A DNA stretch of 7,603 bases from a bacterium. GTDB taxonomy: Bacteria > Patescibacteria > ABY1 > BM507 > VMTK01. Location of the stretch: positions 1-7,603 of the forward strand of contig DAOWHZ010000042.1 of the NCBI GenBank assembly GCA_030641105.1, given 5' to 3'. The notes below the pieces were generated by a model. It searched no databases and was not told the origin of the DNA. It saw nothing but the letters and a program-made list of their open reading frames with translations. Shown here piece after piece: positions 1-4,542 of the stretch (position 1 is the stretch's first letter; the number at the start of each line of letters is the position of its first letter). The translations under genes and the position numbers were made by a program.

Positions 1-45
1 CCCATTAATTTTATATGATAACTCTTTATGTACTACTTTATCCAT
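1..45 (-). CDS. N-terminal fragment of a probable GxxExxY-family protein (cut by window edge)
   Basis: An ATG at 45-43 on the minus strand opens a frame that runs without a stop to the window edge and encodes 15 residues, MDKVVHKELSYKING. This matches the usual beginning of GxxExxY proteins (PDDEXK-like family), which commonly start with a short M-D-K stretch followed by an ELSYKI-G motif. The rest of the gene, including the motif that names the family, lies outside the window. The function of the family is not established; a nuclease-like fold has been proposed. The gene follows the CNNM/CBS gene on the same strand after an 84-nt gap. The call rests on 15 residues only. Confidence 0.55.
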   Translation of the reverse strand, partial: MDKVVHKELSYKING

Positions 46-129
46 AAACATATAATTTATTTTTATTTAAACAATTTTAATAATTCGTATTTGAGGCATT
101 TGAATAATAATTTGTAGATTTGAATTATG
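46..129. repeat. AT-rich intergenic spacer with repeated TTTGAATWAT units
   Basis: The spacer between the CNNM/CBS gene and the GxxExxY fragment has two near-identical words, ATTTGAATAAT (99-109) and ATTTGAATTAT (119-129). It also has a small dyad, TAATTC (81-86) and GAATTA (122-127). The pattern looks like the degraded short repeats that fill spacers elsewhere in this window. No convincing terminator (stem plus T-run) follows the CNNM/CBS gene on the minus strand. Confidence 0.35.
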
Positions 130-1140
130 TTAAACTTTTTTCCTCCCTTTCCCTCTCGCCTTCTTCTTCGCCACTTCCTGCAAATCTTCATGCTGATCAA
201 ACTCATCAACAATTTCCGCGCCAATAATCTCTTCTATGACATCTTCAATTGTCACAATGCCGGAAACCCCGCCAAATTCATTTAAAACAACAAATAAATG
301 ATTCTTTTTTCTTTTAAAATCATTTAATAAATCATCCAAGGTTTTATTGTAATCAACAAAAATAACCTCTTTTCTATCCGTTTCACCGACTGTTTTATCC
401 CGCCAATTTCCGCCAATCAAATCTTTAACATATAAAATGCCAACAATGTCGTCATAATCTTTTTTATAAACCGGTATTCTGGAATGGCCCACATCTTTTA
501 TCTTTGCTATAGTTGTTGTATTTAAAATTTGATCATGTTTTAATAAAAAAACTTCAGTGCGCGGAGTCATTATATTTTGCACGGTTTTATCAGAATAAGA
601 CAATGCTCCTTTAACAATTCTTTCTTCATCAGCGTCAACATCGCTTTGCTTCAGCCCCTTATGCTCTTCTATTAGTTTTACTAATTCATGCTTTGAATAA
701 ACTGTTGGCATTTCATTGCCTAATATCTTATCTATTAAATAAGCTATCGGCCGGCAAACAGGAAAAAGAATAATTATAAACAGTCTAACCAGCCAGGTAA
801 ACCTTGCTCCAAGAGTTAAGGCATAGCGCGAAAAAGTCGCTTGCGGCAAAATCTCGCCAAAAATCACAATTAAGCCTGTTGCGGTTAAAACAGCAAACGC
901 GCTGGTAATAATTGATCCTAAAAAAATTGATAAAGCGGAATTTACCGCAACATTGCCGATTAGCAGAGTGCATAATAATAAATTGCCGTCTTTGCGTATT
1001 TTATAAACTTTCTTTGCCTGCTTATCACCAAGCTTGGCTTTTATTTTCAAGCTATCTTTGTTTAAACTAAAAAAACCTATGGTAAGGCCGGAAAAAAGAG
1101 CGGAAAAGACGATTAGGATGATAATGATTAGATAGTTCAT
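130..1140 (-). CDS. CNNM/DUF21 transmembrane protein with CBS-domain pair (CorC/HlyC-like, short form)
   Basis: The 336-residue protein has the CNNM (DUF21) fold at the N terminus and a Bateman pair of CBS domains after it. Hydrophobic segments lie at about 3-25, 53-78, 81-98 and 116-136. Family hallmarks are LLIGN (59-63) and FGEILPQ (94-100), the latter normally FGEILPK in these proteins. The cytoplasmic half starts near MTPR (191-194), with the first CBS at about 190-250 and the second at about 258-310, ending in the typical GGVSGIVTIEDVIEEIIG stretch (290-307). Relatives are membrane proteins linked to Mg2+/Co2+ or other cation transport and are often annotated as hemolysin-like; hemolysis itself is doubtful. 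The usual C-terminal CorC_HlyC domain of about 80 residues is absent, and the chain ends in a basic Lys/Arg tail (325-336). The ATG at 1140 is well placed just before the first helix. No clear Shine-Dalgarno is visible. Confidence 0.9.
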   Translation of the reverse strand: MNYLIIIILIVFSALFSGLTIGFFSLNKDSLKIKAKLGDKQAKKVYKIRKDGNLLLCTLLIGNVAVNSALSIFLGSIITSAFAVLTATGLIVIFGEILPQATFSRYALTLGARFTWLVRLFIIILFPVCRPIAYLIDKILGNEMPTVYSKHELVKLIEEHKGLKQSDVDADEERIVKGALSYSDKTVQNIMTPRTEVFLLKHDQILNTTTIAKIKDVGHSRIPVYKKDYDDIVGILYVKDLIGGNWRDKTVGETDRKEVIFVDYNKTLDDLLNDFKRKKNHLFVVLNEFGGVSGIVTIEDVIEEIIGAEIVDEFDQHEDLQEVAKKKARGKGRKKV

Positions 1141-1156
1141 AAATATAATGCGAATC

Positions 1157-1178
1157 CGTCCCGCAGGATTGCGGGACG
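1157..1178. repeat. GC-rich perfect hairpin in the leader of the CNNM/CBS gene
   Basis: CGTCCCGCA (1157-1165) and TGCGGGACG (1170-1178) form a perfect 9-bp stem around the tetraloop GGAT. The element stands out from the AT-rich spacer and lies 17 nt upstream of the start codon at 1140, inside the predicted 5' leader. There is no adjoining T-run on either strand, so it does not look like an intrinsic terminator. It may be a dispersed palindromic repeat or a leader hairpin. Confidence 0.6.
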
Positions 1179-1205
1179 AATATGCAAATTACTTTTCTTT
1201 TTTTA

Positions 1206-1234
1206 ATTTTACTCCAAAATCCCCTAAAAAGCAA
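1206..1234 (-). promoter_or_regulatory. Candidate sigma-70-type promoter for the CNNM/CBS gene
   Basis: On the minus strand TTGCTT (1234-1229) and TAAAAT (1211-1206) are separated by exactly 17 nt, close to the consensus TTGACA and TATAAT. Transcription would start near 1199, leaving a leader of about 58 nt that includes the hairpin at 1157-1178. The site lies just beyond the terminator of the preceding gene, where a new promoter is expected. In AT-rich DNA such matches arise by chance, so confidence is moderate. Confidence 0.4.
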
Positions 1235-1249
1235 ATTGACTTCTTTAAA

Positions 1250-1289
1250 ATTTAATAAAAAAGAGTGGCTTAAGAAAAGAACCACTCTT
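1250..1289 (-). terminator. Intrinsic terminator of the minus-strand operon
   Basis: Read on the minus strand, AAGAGTGG (1289-1282) pairs perfectly with CCACTCTT (1268-1261). The inner bases extend the stem partly. The stem is followed directly by a T-rich tract (TTTTATTAAATT, running down to about 1249). It lies 21 nt after the stop of the small membrane protein gene, exactly where the operon should end. Confidence 0.8.
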
Positions 1290-1310
1290 ACTATTTATTT
1301 CTCCTTGATT

Positions 1311-1553
1311 TTAATTTTTAAAGGTACAAACTTTTTCATTGGATAGTTCTATCCAAAATCCTGGCAATATTTCTGCACGACCATCTATAATAAGAGCAAG
1401 AATTGATCCTAAAATAAAAGCAATAAAGAACGGAACAAGAAAACTCCATGGAAAAAATTGCATTTTATTAAAAAGCACAGGCCAAAATAATCCCATTATC
1501 ATGCATACAATACTTAAAATAAAAGCATATCTACAAATTTTTTCATATTTCAT
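1311..1553 (-). CDS. Small two-helix membrane protein, unknown function
   Basis: This 80-residue protein is not recognised. Two hydrophobic segments, about residues 9-29 and 35-57, are separated by a short loop with KMQFFPW. A charged IIDGRAEI stretch follows, with a short polar tail ending KVCTFKN. The topology is a hairpin in the cytoplasmic membrane. It is last in the apparent minus-strand operon, 39 nt after the phosphoesterase gene, and is followed by a good terminator. The start is supported by an AAAGGAGG site 9 nt upstream, the only strong Shine-Dalgarno in the window. A reading frame on the opposite strand over the same bases is a shadow: the ribosome site, helix pattern and terminator all favour the minus strand. 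Confidence 0.7.
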   Translation of the reverse strand: MKYEKICRYAFILSIVCMIMGLFWPVLFNKMQFFPWSFLVPFFIAFILGSILALIIDGRAEILPGFWIELSNEKVCTFKN

Positions 1554-1562
1554 TTTATTTAT

Positions 1563-1570
1563 CCTCCTTT
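1563..1570 (-). promoter_or_regulatory. Strong Shine-Dalgarno site (AAAGGAGG)
   Basis: The minus strand reads AAAGGAGG at 1570-1563, with 9 nt to the ATG at 1553. It fixes the start of the small membrane protein gene. No other gene in the window has a comparable site, so this gene probably relies on its own initiation rather than coupling to the upstream phosphoesterase gene. Confidence 0.75.
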
Positions 1571-1592
1571 CATTTTTTTCTTTTGCTGGTTT

Positions 1593-2036
1593 TTAAATTT
1601 TAAAAATGAGCCAATTTTTTATATTTTTAAATCTAATTAATGCGTATTCTCCTTTTAATTTTTTACCGGACAATTCAAATTTAATACTGCCATCCTGCAA
1701 ATCTCCGCTGATTAATTTCCACTTGCCTTTATCCCAAATCTTAACTTCTCCAGCCCCATATTCTCCTTCAGGTATTATACCTGAAAAATTAATATAGTCA
1801 ACCGGGTGATCCTCAACCTGCACGGCTAATCTTTTTACGCCTTTTTCCTCCGGCACCCCTTTGGGCACTGCCCATGATTTTAACACGCCTTCATGCTCCA
1901 GCCGAAAATCATAATGCAAATTGCGGGCATGATGCTCCTGCACCACAAAACGAGATAAACTTTTCTTTTTAAGTTCACCTTTTGGTTCAGGGGTTTTAGT
2001 AAATTTTCGTTTAGTTTGGTATTTTTCTAATGACAT
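1593..2036 (-). CDS. Standalone LigD-type 3'-phosphoesterase domain protein
   Basis: The protein of about 147 residues is the N-terminal phosphoesterase (PE) domain of bacterial LigD, without polymerase or ligase domains. The family trims 3'-phosphate and 3'-ribonucleotide ends during DNA end repair. Counting from the ATG at 2036, the metal and active-site residues known in Pseudomonas LigD are all present: His35, His41, Asp43 and Arg45 in HHARNLHYDFRLE, and His77 and Tyr81 in EDHPVDY. Further hallmarks are KSWAVPKG and PEGEYGAGEV. Length fits a complete single-domain member, as known from archaea and some bacteria. A TTG at 2051 would add five residues but overlap the upstream stop; the ATG giving MSLEKYQTKR matches the family better. 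The gene follows the Mth938-like gene by 8 nt, so they are probably cotranscribed. No Ku or ligase gene is in view. Confidence 0.92.
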   Translation of the reverse strand: MSLEKYQTKRKFTKTPEPKGELKKKSLSRFVVQEHHARNLHYDFRLEHEGVLKSWAVPKGVPEEKGVKRLAVQVEDHPVDYINFSGIIPEGEYGAGEVKIWDKGKWKLISGDLQDGSIKFELSGKKLKGEYALIRFKNIKNWLIFKI

Positions 2037-2044
2037 AATATTAT

Positions 2045-2386
2045 TTAACAAGTCAAATGAAATAAACCTATTACTTTTTTGCCAGCACTCTGCTCCTTAT
2101 TAAAAATTTTAACTGCTTCTCCTGTTTTTTCTATAATTAATTCTATATTCAATTTTCTCATTTCTTCTTTAACTTCTTCACTAACCCAAGCCGCTCCATA
2201 GGCCCCGGTGCCTAAAATAATTATTTTTGGTTTCTGCTCAAGAGCTCTCTGTAAATCAGCCAAAGAAAAAACATGTCCCTGATTTCTCCACCAATCCAAA
2301 ACTTCTCCATTCCAGCGAACTTCAACATCTTTAGTATGTTGTTGACCATTGATTGTTATTTGCCCAAAAAAATAACTATTAATCAT
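2045..2386 (-). CDS. Mth938-like (DUF498) domain protein
   Basis: The 113-residue protein fits the Mth938/DUF498 family, a small soluble alpha/beta domain that also includes mitochondrial complex I assembly factor NDUFAF3. Visible hallmarks are the N-terminal ITINGQQHTKDVEVRWNG strand region (10-27), the WWRNQGH turn (32-38), the glycine-rich IILGTGAYG motif (56-64), and TGEAVKIFN (88-96) near the C terminus. Length is normal for the single-domain form. No catalytic activity is established for the bacterial proteins, so none is assigned. It is the second gene of a tight minus-strand operon: the 48-residue gene ends 1 nt before its ATG and the phosphoesterase gene starts 8 nt after its stop. 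No Shine-Dalgarno is visible, so translation may be coupled to the upstream small gene. Confidence 0.88.
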   Translation of the reverse strand: MINSYFFGQITINGQQHTKDVEVRWNGEVLDWWRNQGHVFSLADLQRALEQKPKIIILGTGAYGAAWVSEEVKEEMRKLNIELIIEKTGEAVKIFNKEQSAGKKVIGLFHLTC

Positions 2387-2387
2387 A

Positions 2388-2534
2388 TTATTTTAACTTA
2401 TCATTAATCATCTTCTGCAAACTCCGCACTTTACCCCCGCTAACTTTCATAGTCCGTTTTTTCCTTTTATCGCGCTTCTTATACTTCTTTTCCGCCTCTT
2501 CCTGCAATTTATTTAAACTATTTTGTTTATTCAT
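2388..2534 (-). CDS. Short lysine-rich basic protein (48 aa), unknown function
   Basis: A complete short frame runs from ATG at 2534 to TAA at 2390-2388 and encodes 48 residues. The protein is strongly basic: an amphipathic N-terminal stretch (MNKQNSLNKLQEEAEKKYKK) is followed by KRDKRKKRTMKVSGGKVRSL and a short tail. It may be a single helix with a nucleic-acid-binding or ribosome-associated character, but this is inferred only from charge. Its stop lies 1 nt before the ATG of the Mth938-like gene, and this tight packing is the best evidence that it is real. On the minus strand a TATAAC box ends only 7 nt before the ATG, so the transcript might be nearly leaderless. No family is recognised. 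Confidence 0.6.
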   Translation of the reverse strand: MNKQNSLNKLQEEAEKKYKKRDKRKKRTMKVSGGKVRSLQKMINDKLK

Positions 2535-2540
2535 AAAAAA

Positions 2541-2549
2541 TGTTATAAT
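2541..2549 (+). promoter_or_regulatory. Candidate extended -10 promoter (TGTTATAAT) toward the DsbA-like gene
   Basis: TG-N-TATAAT at 2541-2549 is a perfect extended -10 element on the plus strand; TTTTGT at 2521-2526, 17 nt upstream, is a weak -35. Transcription would begin near 2556 and give the DsbA-like gene a leader of about 127 nt containing the large inverted repeat at 2559-2636. The same bases read TATAAC on the minus strand toward the 48-residue gene, so this may be a divergent promoter region. Confidence 0.35.
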
Positions 2550-2558
2550 TAATTGTAA

Positions 2559-2636
2559 TTACTCGGTTAATCAATTAATCAGTTGCTTAGTTATTAATCC
2601 AAAGACGCTTAACTGTGTAACTGACTAACCGAGTAA
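2559..2636. repeat. Large imperfect inverted repeat in the divergent intergenic region
   Basis: TTACTCGGTTA (2559-2569) and TAACCGAGTAA (2626-2636) are perfect 11-bp inverted arms. Further inward CAGTTGCTTAGTTA (2580-2593) pairs with TAACTGTGTAACTG (2612-2625) at 11 of 14 positions. The arms are otherwise built of related words such as AACTGATTAAC and AACTGACTAAC, also continuing to about 2645. The whole could fold into one long hairpin with an 8-nt offset in the left arm. It fills most of the 148-nt gap between the divergent genes and would be transcribed with the DsbA-like gene if the candidate promoter is right. Confidence 0.7.
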
Positions 2637-2682
2637 CTGATTAACTATATCATAATCATAATCCAAATCTAACAATTTATCA

Positions 2683-3414
2683 ATGCAATTAAATAGTAAA
2701 AACTTGCCGCTTACTCAAAACAAAAAATGGTATAAAAAATGGTGGGTAATTATCTTATTTATTTTTACTACAATAATATTAATTCTGTTAGTTGCCTCTG
2801 GTTTTTATATTGCAGACGAAGTAAAAAAAATTAAAAGTGGATTAGTTGATCAAAATTTGTTGCCATTATCTCCCTCTCCTTACCAAGGAGAGGGTTGGGG
2901 TGAGGTTATTGAGGGTCAAAATAATTACTGGATAGGCGCGGCCAAGCCAAAAATAACTATTGTGGAATTTGCTGACTTTTCTTGCGCTTATTGCAAAAAT
3001 TCTTTTACAAACATCCGCGAAATATCGCTTAAATATAAAAAAGATGTTAAAATAATATTTAGAGACTACCCTGCCTATGAGCATTCATTGGATTTAGCAA
3101 TGGCGGCAAGATGCGCCGGCGAACAAGGATTGTTTTGGCTGATGCACGACAAGCTGTTTCAAAATCAAGGAGTGTATAAAAAAAATCAATTATTAGAATT
3201 AGCCAATCAAATCGGCGCTGATGTCAACAGATTTAATAATTGTTTTACCAATAAAAAATATTTGCCAAACATTCAAAAAGACTTTGCTGATGCTGAAAAA
3301 TTAGGCGTAACCGGAACTCCAACTTGGTTTATAAACGGACAGAAGATTGCAGGAGATATACCGTATGGGTTATGGATAGAGATCATGGAGAAGCTCATTC
3401 AAGAAAATAAGTAA
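2683..3414 (+). CDS. Membrane-anchored DsbA/thioredoxin-like thiol oxidoreductase
   Basis: The 243-residue protein has a short basic N terminus, one membrane anchor (about 20-43) and an extracytoplasmic DsbA-like thioredoxin domain (about 80-243). The redox centre is Cys101-Ala-Tyr-Cys104 in FADFSCAYCKNS. The cis-proline is Pro213 in GVTGTPTWFING. Two further cysteines (144 and 187) could form a structural disulfide. This is the single-pass, outward-facing form common in Gram-positive and Patescibacteria genomes; the likely role is making or rearranging disulfides in exported proteins. The six-cysteine tail of the pilin-like protein in this window is a conceivable client, by inference only. 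The linker at about 60-77 (LPLSPSPYQGEGWGEVIE) is a translated palindromic repeat rather than family sequence. The start at 2683 puts the anchor close to the N terminus; no Shine-Dalgarno is seen. Confidence 0.9.
   Translation: MQLNSKNLPLTQNKKWYKKWWVIILFIFTTIILILLVASGFYIADEVKKIKSGLVDQNLLPLSPSPYQGEGWGEVIEGQNNYWIGAAKPKITIVEFADFSCAYCKNSFTNIREISLKYKKDVKIIFRDYPAYEHSLDLAMAARCAGEQGLFWLMHDKLFQNQGVYKKNQLLELANQIGADVNRFNNCFTNKKYLPNIQKDFADAEKLGVTGTPTWFINGQKIAGDIPYGLWIEIMEKLIQENK
2872..2905 (+). repeat. Palindromic repeat, copy 1, in frame inside the DsbA-like gene
   Basis: CCCTCTCCTT (2872-2881) and AAGGAGAGGG (2885-2894) form a perfect 10-bp stem around ACC, followed by TTGGGGTGAGG (2895-2905). It is read in frame as PSPYQGEGWGEV, in the linker between the membrane anchor and the thioredoxin domain. 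The same element in a slightly longer form occurs within porA at 5280-5326. Its GC content contrasts sharply with the host gene. Confidence 0.85.
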
Positions 3415-3587
3415 ATCAACAATTAGCGACAAAAACAAAAATTTCAAATAATAAATTCCAAATATCTAATAACCAAAAATCCAAAAGTTAAAAAATTGGG
3501 CATTGAAATTTTGGACATTGAAATTTGTGATTTTTAAGGATCAAAGAAAAATTATTTCAAAACAGCAAAATCATAATAACTAAAAAT
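3415..3587. repeat. Intergenic spacer with a 15-bp tandem repeat and an inverted word
   Basis: The spacer between the DsbA-like gene and porG contains a tandem duplication, TTGGGCATTGAAATT (3496-3510) and TTGGACATTGAAATT (3511-3525), matching at 14 of 15 bases. Upstream, AAAATTTCAA (3438-3447) is the inverse of TTGAAATTTT (3504-3513). No stem-plus-T-run terminator follows the DsbA-like gene, and no promoter stands out clearly before porG, so readthrough into the por genes is possible. Confidence 0.6.
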
Positions 3588-4151
3588 ATGCAACAAATAC
3601 GCATCCACGGCCGCGGCGGCCAAGGCGTTGTCACAGCCGCTGAATTAATCGCCATAGCCGCATTTAATGATGGGAAGCATTCACAAGCTTTTCCTTCTTT
3701 TGGCGTGGAAAGAACCGGCGCGCCCATTGAAGCTTTTGCCAGGATTGACAGCAAGCCGATTAGGACCCGCGAGCATGTCTACGAACCGAATGTTTTAATT
3801 GTCCAGGATCCTACTTTGCTTGGCACAGTTGATGTTACTAAAGGTTGTGATATAAAAACTTTAGTTATTATTAATACTGCCAAATCTGTAGACCAACTTA
3901 AAACGCTTACTGATAAACTGCCGGAAAAAAATATCTTTCCGATTGATGCCACTAAAATTGCCATGGATATAATTGGTAGAAATTTAGTTAATACAGTGAT
4001 TTTAGGTACATTTGCCAAAGTCAGCGGTTTGGTCAGCTTGGAATCTTTAAAAAAAGCAATAAAACAAAAATTTGCTGCCAAAGGCAAGGACATAGTTGAT
4101 AAAAATATTAAAGCAGTTGAAAAAGCGTATAAAATTTCCACCGACCTTTAG
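3588..4151 (+). CDS. porG: Pyruvate (2-oxoacid):ferredoxin oxidoreductase, gamma subunit
   Basis: The 187-residue protein covers the whole gamma domain of 2-oxoacid:acceptor oxidoreductases. The N-terminal IRIHGRGGQGVVTAAE motif (4-19) and FGVERTGAPIEAFARI (38-53) are the family signatures, followed by TREHVYEPNVLIVQD (60-74). A helical C-terminal part ends in KAVEKAYK. In the four-subunit enzyme gamma is an accessory domain of the oxidoreductase complex. Cofactors and catalysis are carried by the alpha, beta and delta subunits. Gene order porG-porD-porA and the later porB are typical of archaeal and anaerobic bacterial enzymes. The substrate is taken as pyruvate by default; ketoisovalerate or another 2-oxoacid cannot be excluded from sequence alone. 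Its TAG stop lies inside the first hairpin of the downstream cluster. No Shine-Dalgarno precedes the ATG. Confidence 0.92.
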   Translation: MQQIRIHGRGGQGVVTAAELIAIAAFNDGKHSQAFPSFGVERTGAPIEAFARIDSKPIRTREHVYEPNVLIVQDPTLLGTVDVTKGCDIKTLVIINTAKSVDQLKTLTDKLPEKNIFPIDATKIAMDIIGRNLVNTVILGTFAKVSGLVSLESLKKAIKQKFAAKGKDIVDKNIKAVEKAYKISTDL

Positions 4152-4229
4152 GTCAGGGTTCGTGAGACTTTAGTCTCACTGGTGGCAATCTCGGGATGCT
4201 AAGGCATCCCGAACCCTCAGCTAAAGCTG
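4143..4229. repeat. Four-hairpin cluster between porG and porD
   Basis: Four perfect stems lie in 87 nt. They are GACC/GGTC (4143-4154, loop TTTA), GTGAGAC/GTCTCAC (4162-4179, loop TTTA), CGGGATGC/GCATCCCG (4192-4211, loop TAAG) and CAGC/GCTG (4218-4229, loop TAAA). AGGGTTC (4155-4161) pairs with GAACCCT (4211-4217) and encloses the second and third, giving a three-way junction. The repeated TTTA/TAAA loops suggest a family of small palindromes. There is no T-run, so it is not an intrinsic terminator. It covers the porG stop and ends 7 nt before the likely porD start, and could affect mRNA processing, stability or translation of porD. Confidence 0.7.
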
Positions 4230-4236
4230 GGTGAAA

Positions 4237-4515
4237 ATGCGAAATATTATGAAAATCAATACAACCTCAAAACCAAGCTCAACTATAAAAAATAAAACAG
4301 GCGGCTGGCGCACTTATATTCCCAAAACTGATTTAAATAAGTGTATTGGCTGTGGCACTTGCTCGCGTGTTTGTCCTGAAAACGCTGTTAGAATGGTAAA
4401 AAATAAAAACGGCAAACTTCAACCAAAAATTGATTATAATTTTTGCAAAGGATGCGGTCTTTGCGCTGAAGAATGCCCTGTGAATGCTATTAAAATGGAA
4501 TTAGACAAAAAATAG
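4237..4515 (+). CDS. porD: Pyruvate (2-oxoacid):ferredoxin oxidoreductase, delta subunit (2[4Fe-4S] ferredoxin)
   Basis: The protein of about 92 residues is the ferredoxin-like delta subunit. Two classical [4Fe-4S] motifs are complete: CIGCGTCSRVCP and CKGCGLCAEECP. The conserved GGWRTYIPK segment before them is typical of PorD and argues against a free ferredoxin. It passes electrons from the catalytic alpha/beta core to external ferredoxin. The N-terminal extension before GGWRT is about 24 residues, lysine- and serine-rich, and probably disordered. The start is uncertain: GTG at 4231, ATG at 4237 or ATG at 4249. The ATG at 4237 is preferred because it is the first ATG after the hairpin cluster and has a weak GGTG four bases upstream. 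The gene lies between porG and porA in one transcript direction. Confidence 0.9.
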   Translation: MRNIMKINTTSKPSSTIKNKTGGWRTYIPKTDLNKCIGCGTCSRVCPENAVRMVKNKNGKLQPKIDYNFCKGCGLCAEECPVNAIKMELDKK

Positions 4516-4542
4516 TTAATAATTTCTAAATTATAAAAGCAT

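Noticed and set aside
1157..1178. Intrinsic terminator upstream of the CNNM/CBS gene
   Set aside because: The stem is strong but no T-run follows on either strand, and it lies in the leader of the gene rather than after one.
1339..1596. Plus-strand frame of 85 codons opposite the small membrane protein
   Set aside because: The minus-strand gene has a strong Shine-Dalgarno, a sensible helix pattern and a terminator; the opposite frame has none of these.
2037..2051. TTG start at 2051 for the phosphoesterase gene
   Set aside because: It would overlap the stop of the preceding gene; the ATG at 2036 gives the family-like start MSLEKYQTKR.
2559..2636. CRISPR array from the repeated AACTGA-type words
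   Set aside because: The words are short, degenerate and in inverted orientation, without regular direct repeats or unique spacers, and no cas gene is nearby.
3779..4141. Minus-strand frame of 120 codons inside porG
   Set aside because: It is the antisense of a clearly recognised porG and has no independent signal.
4155..4217. tRNA-like fold between porG and porD
   Set aside because: There is a closing stem with hairpins, but no anticodon arm, no normal T-arm geometry and no CCA-compatible acceptor stem.
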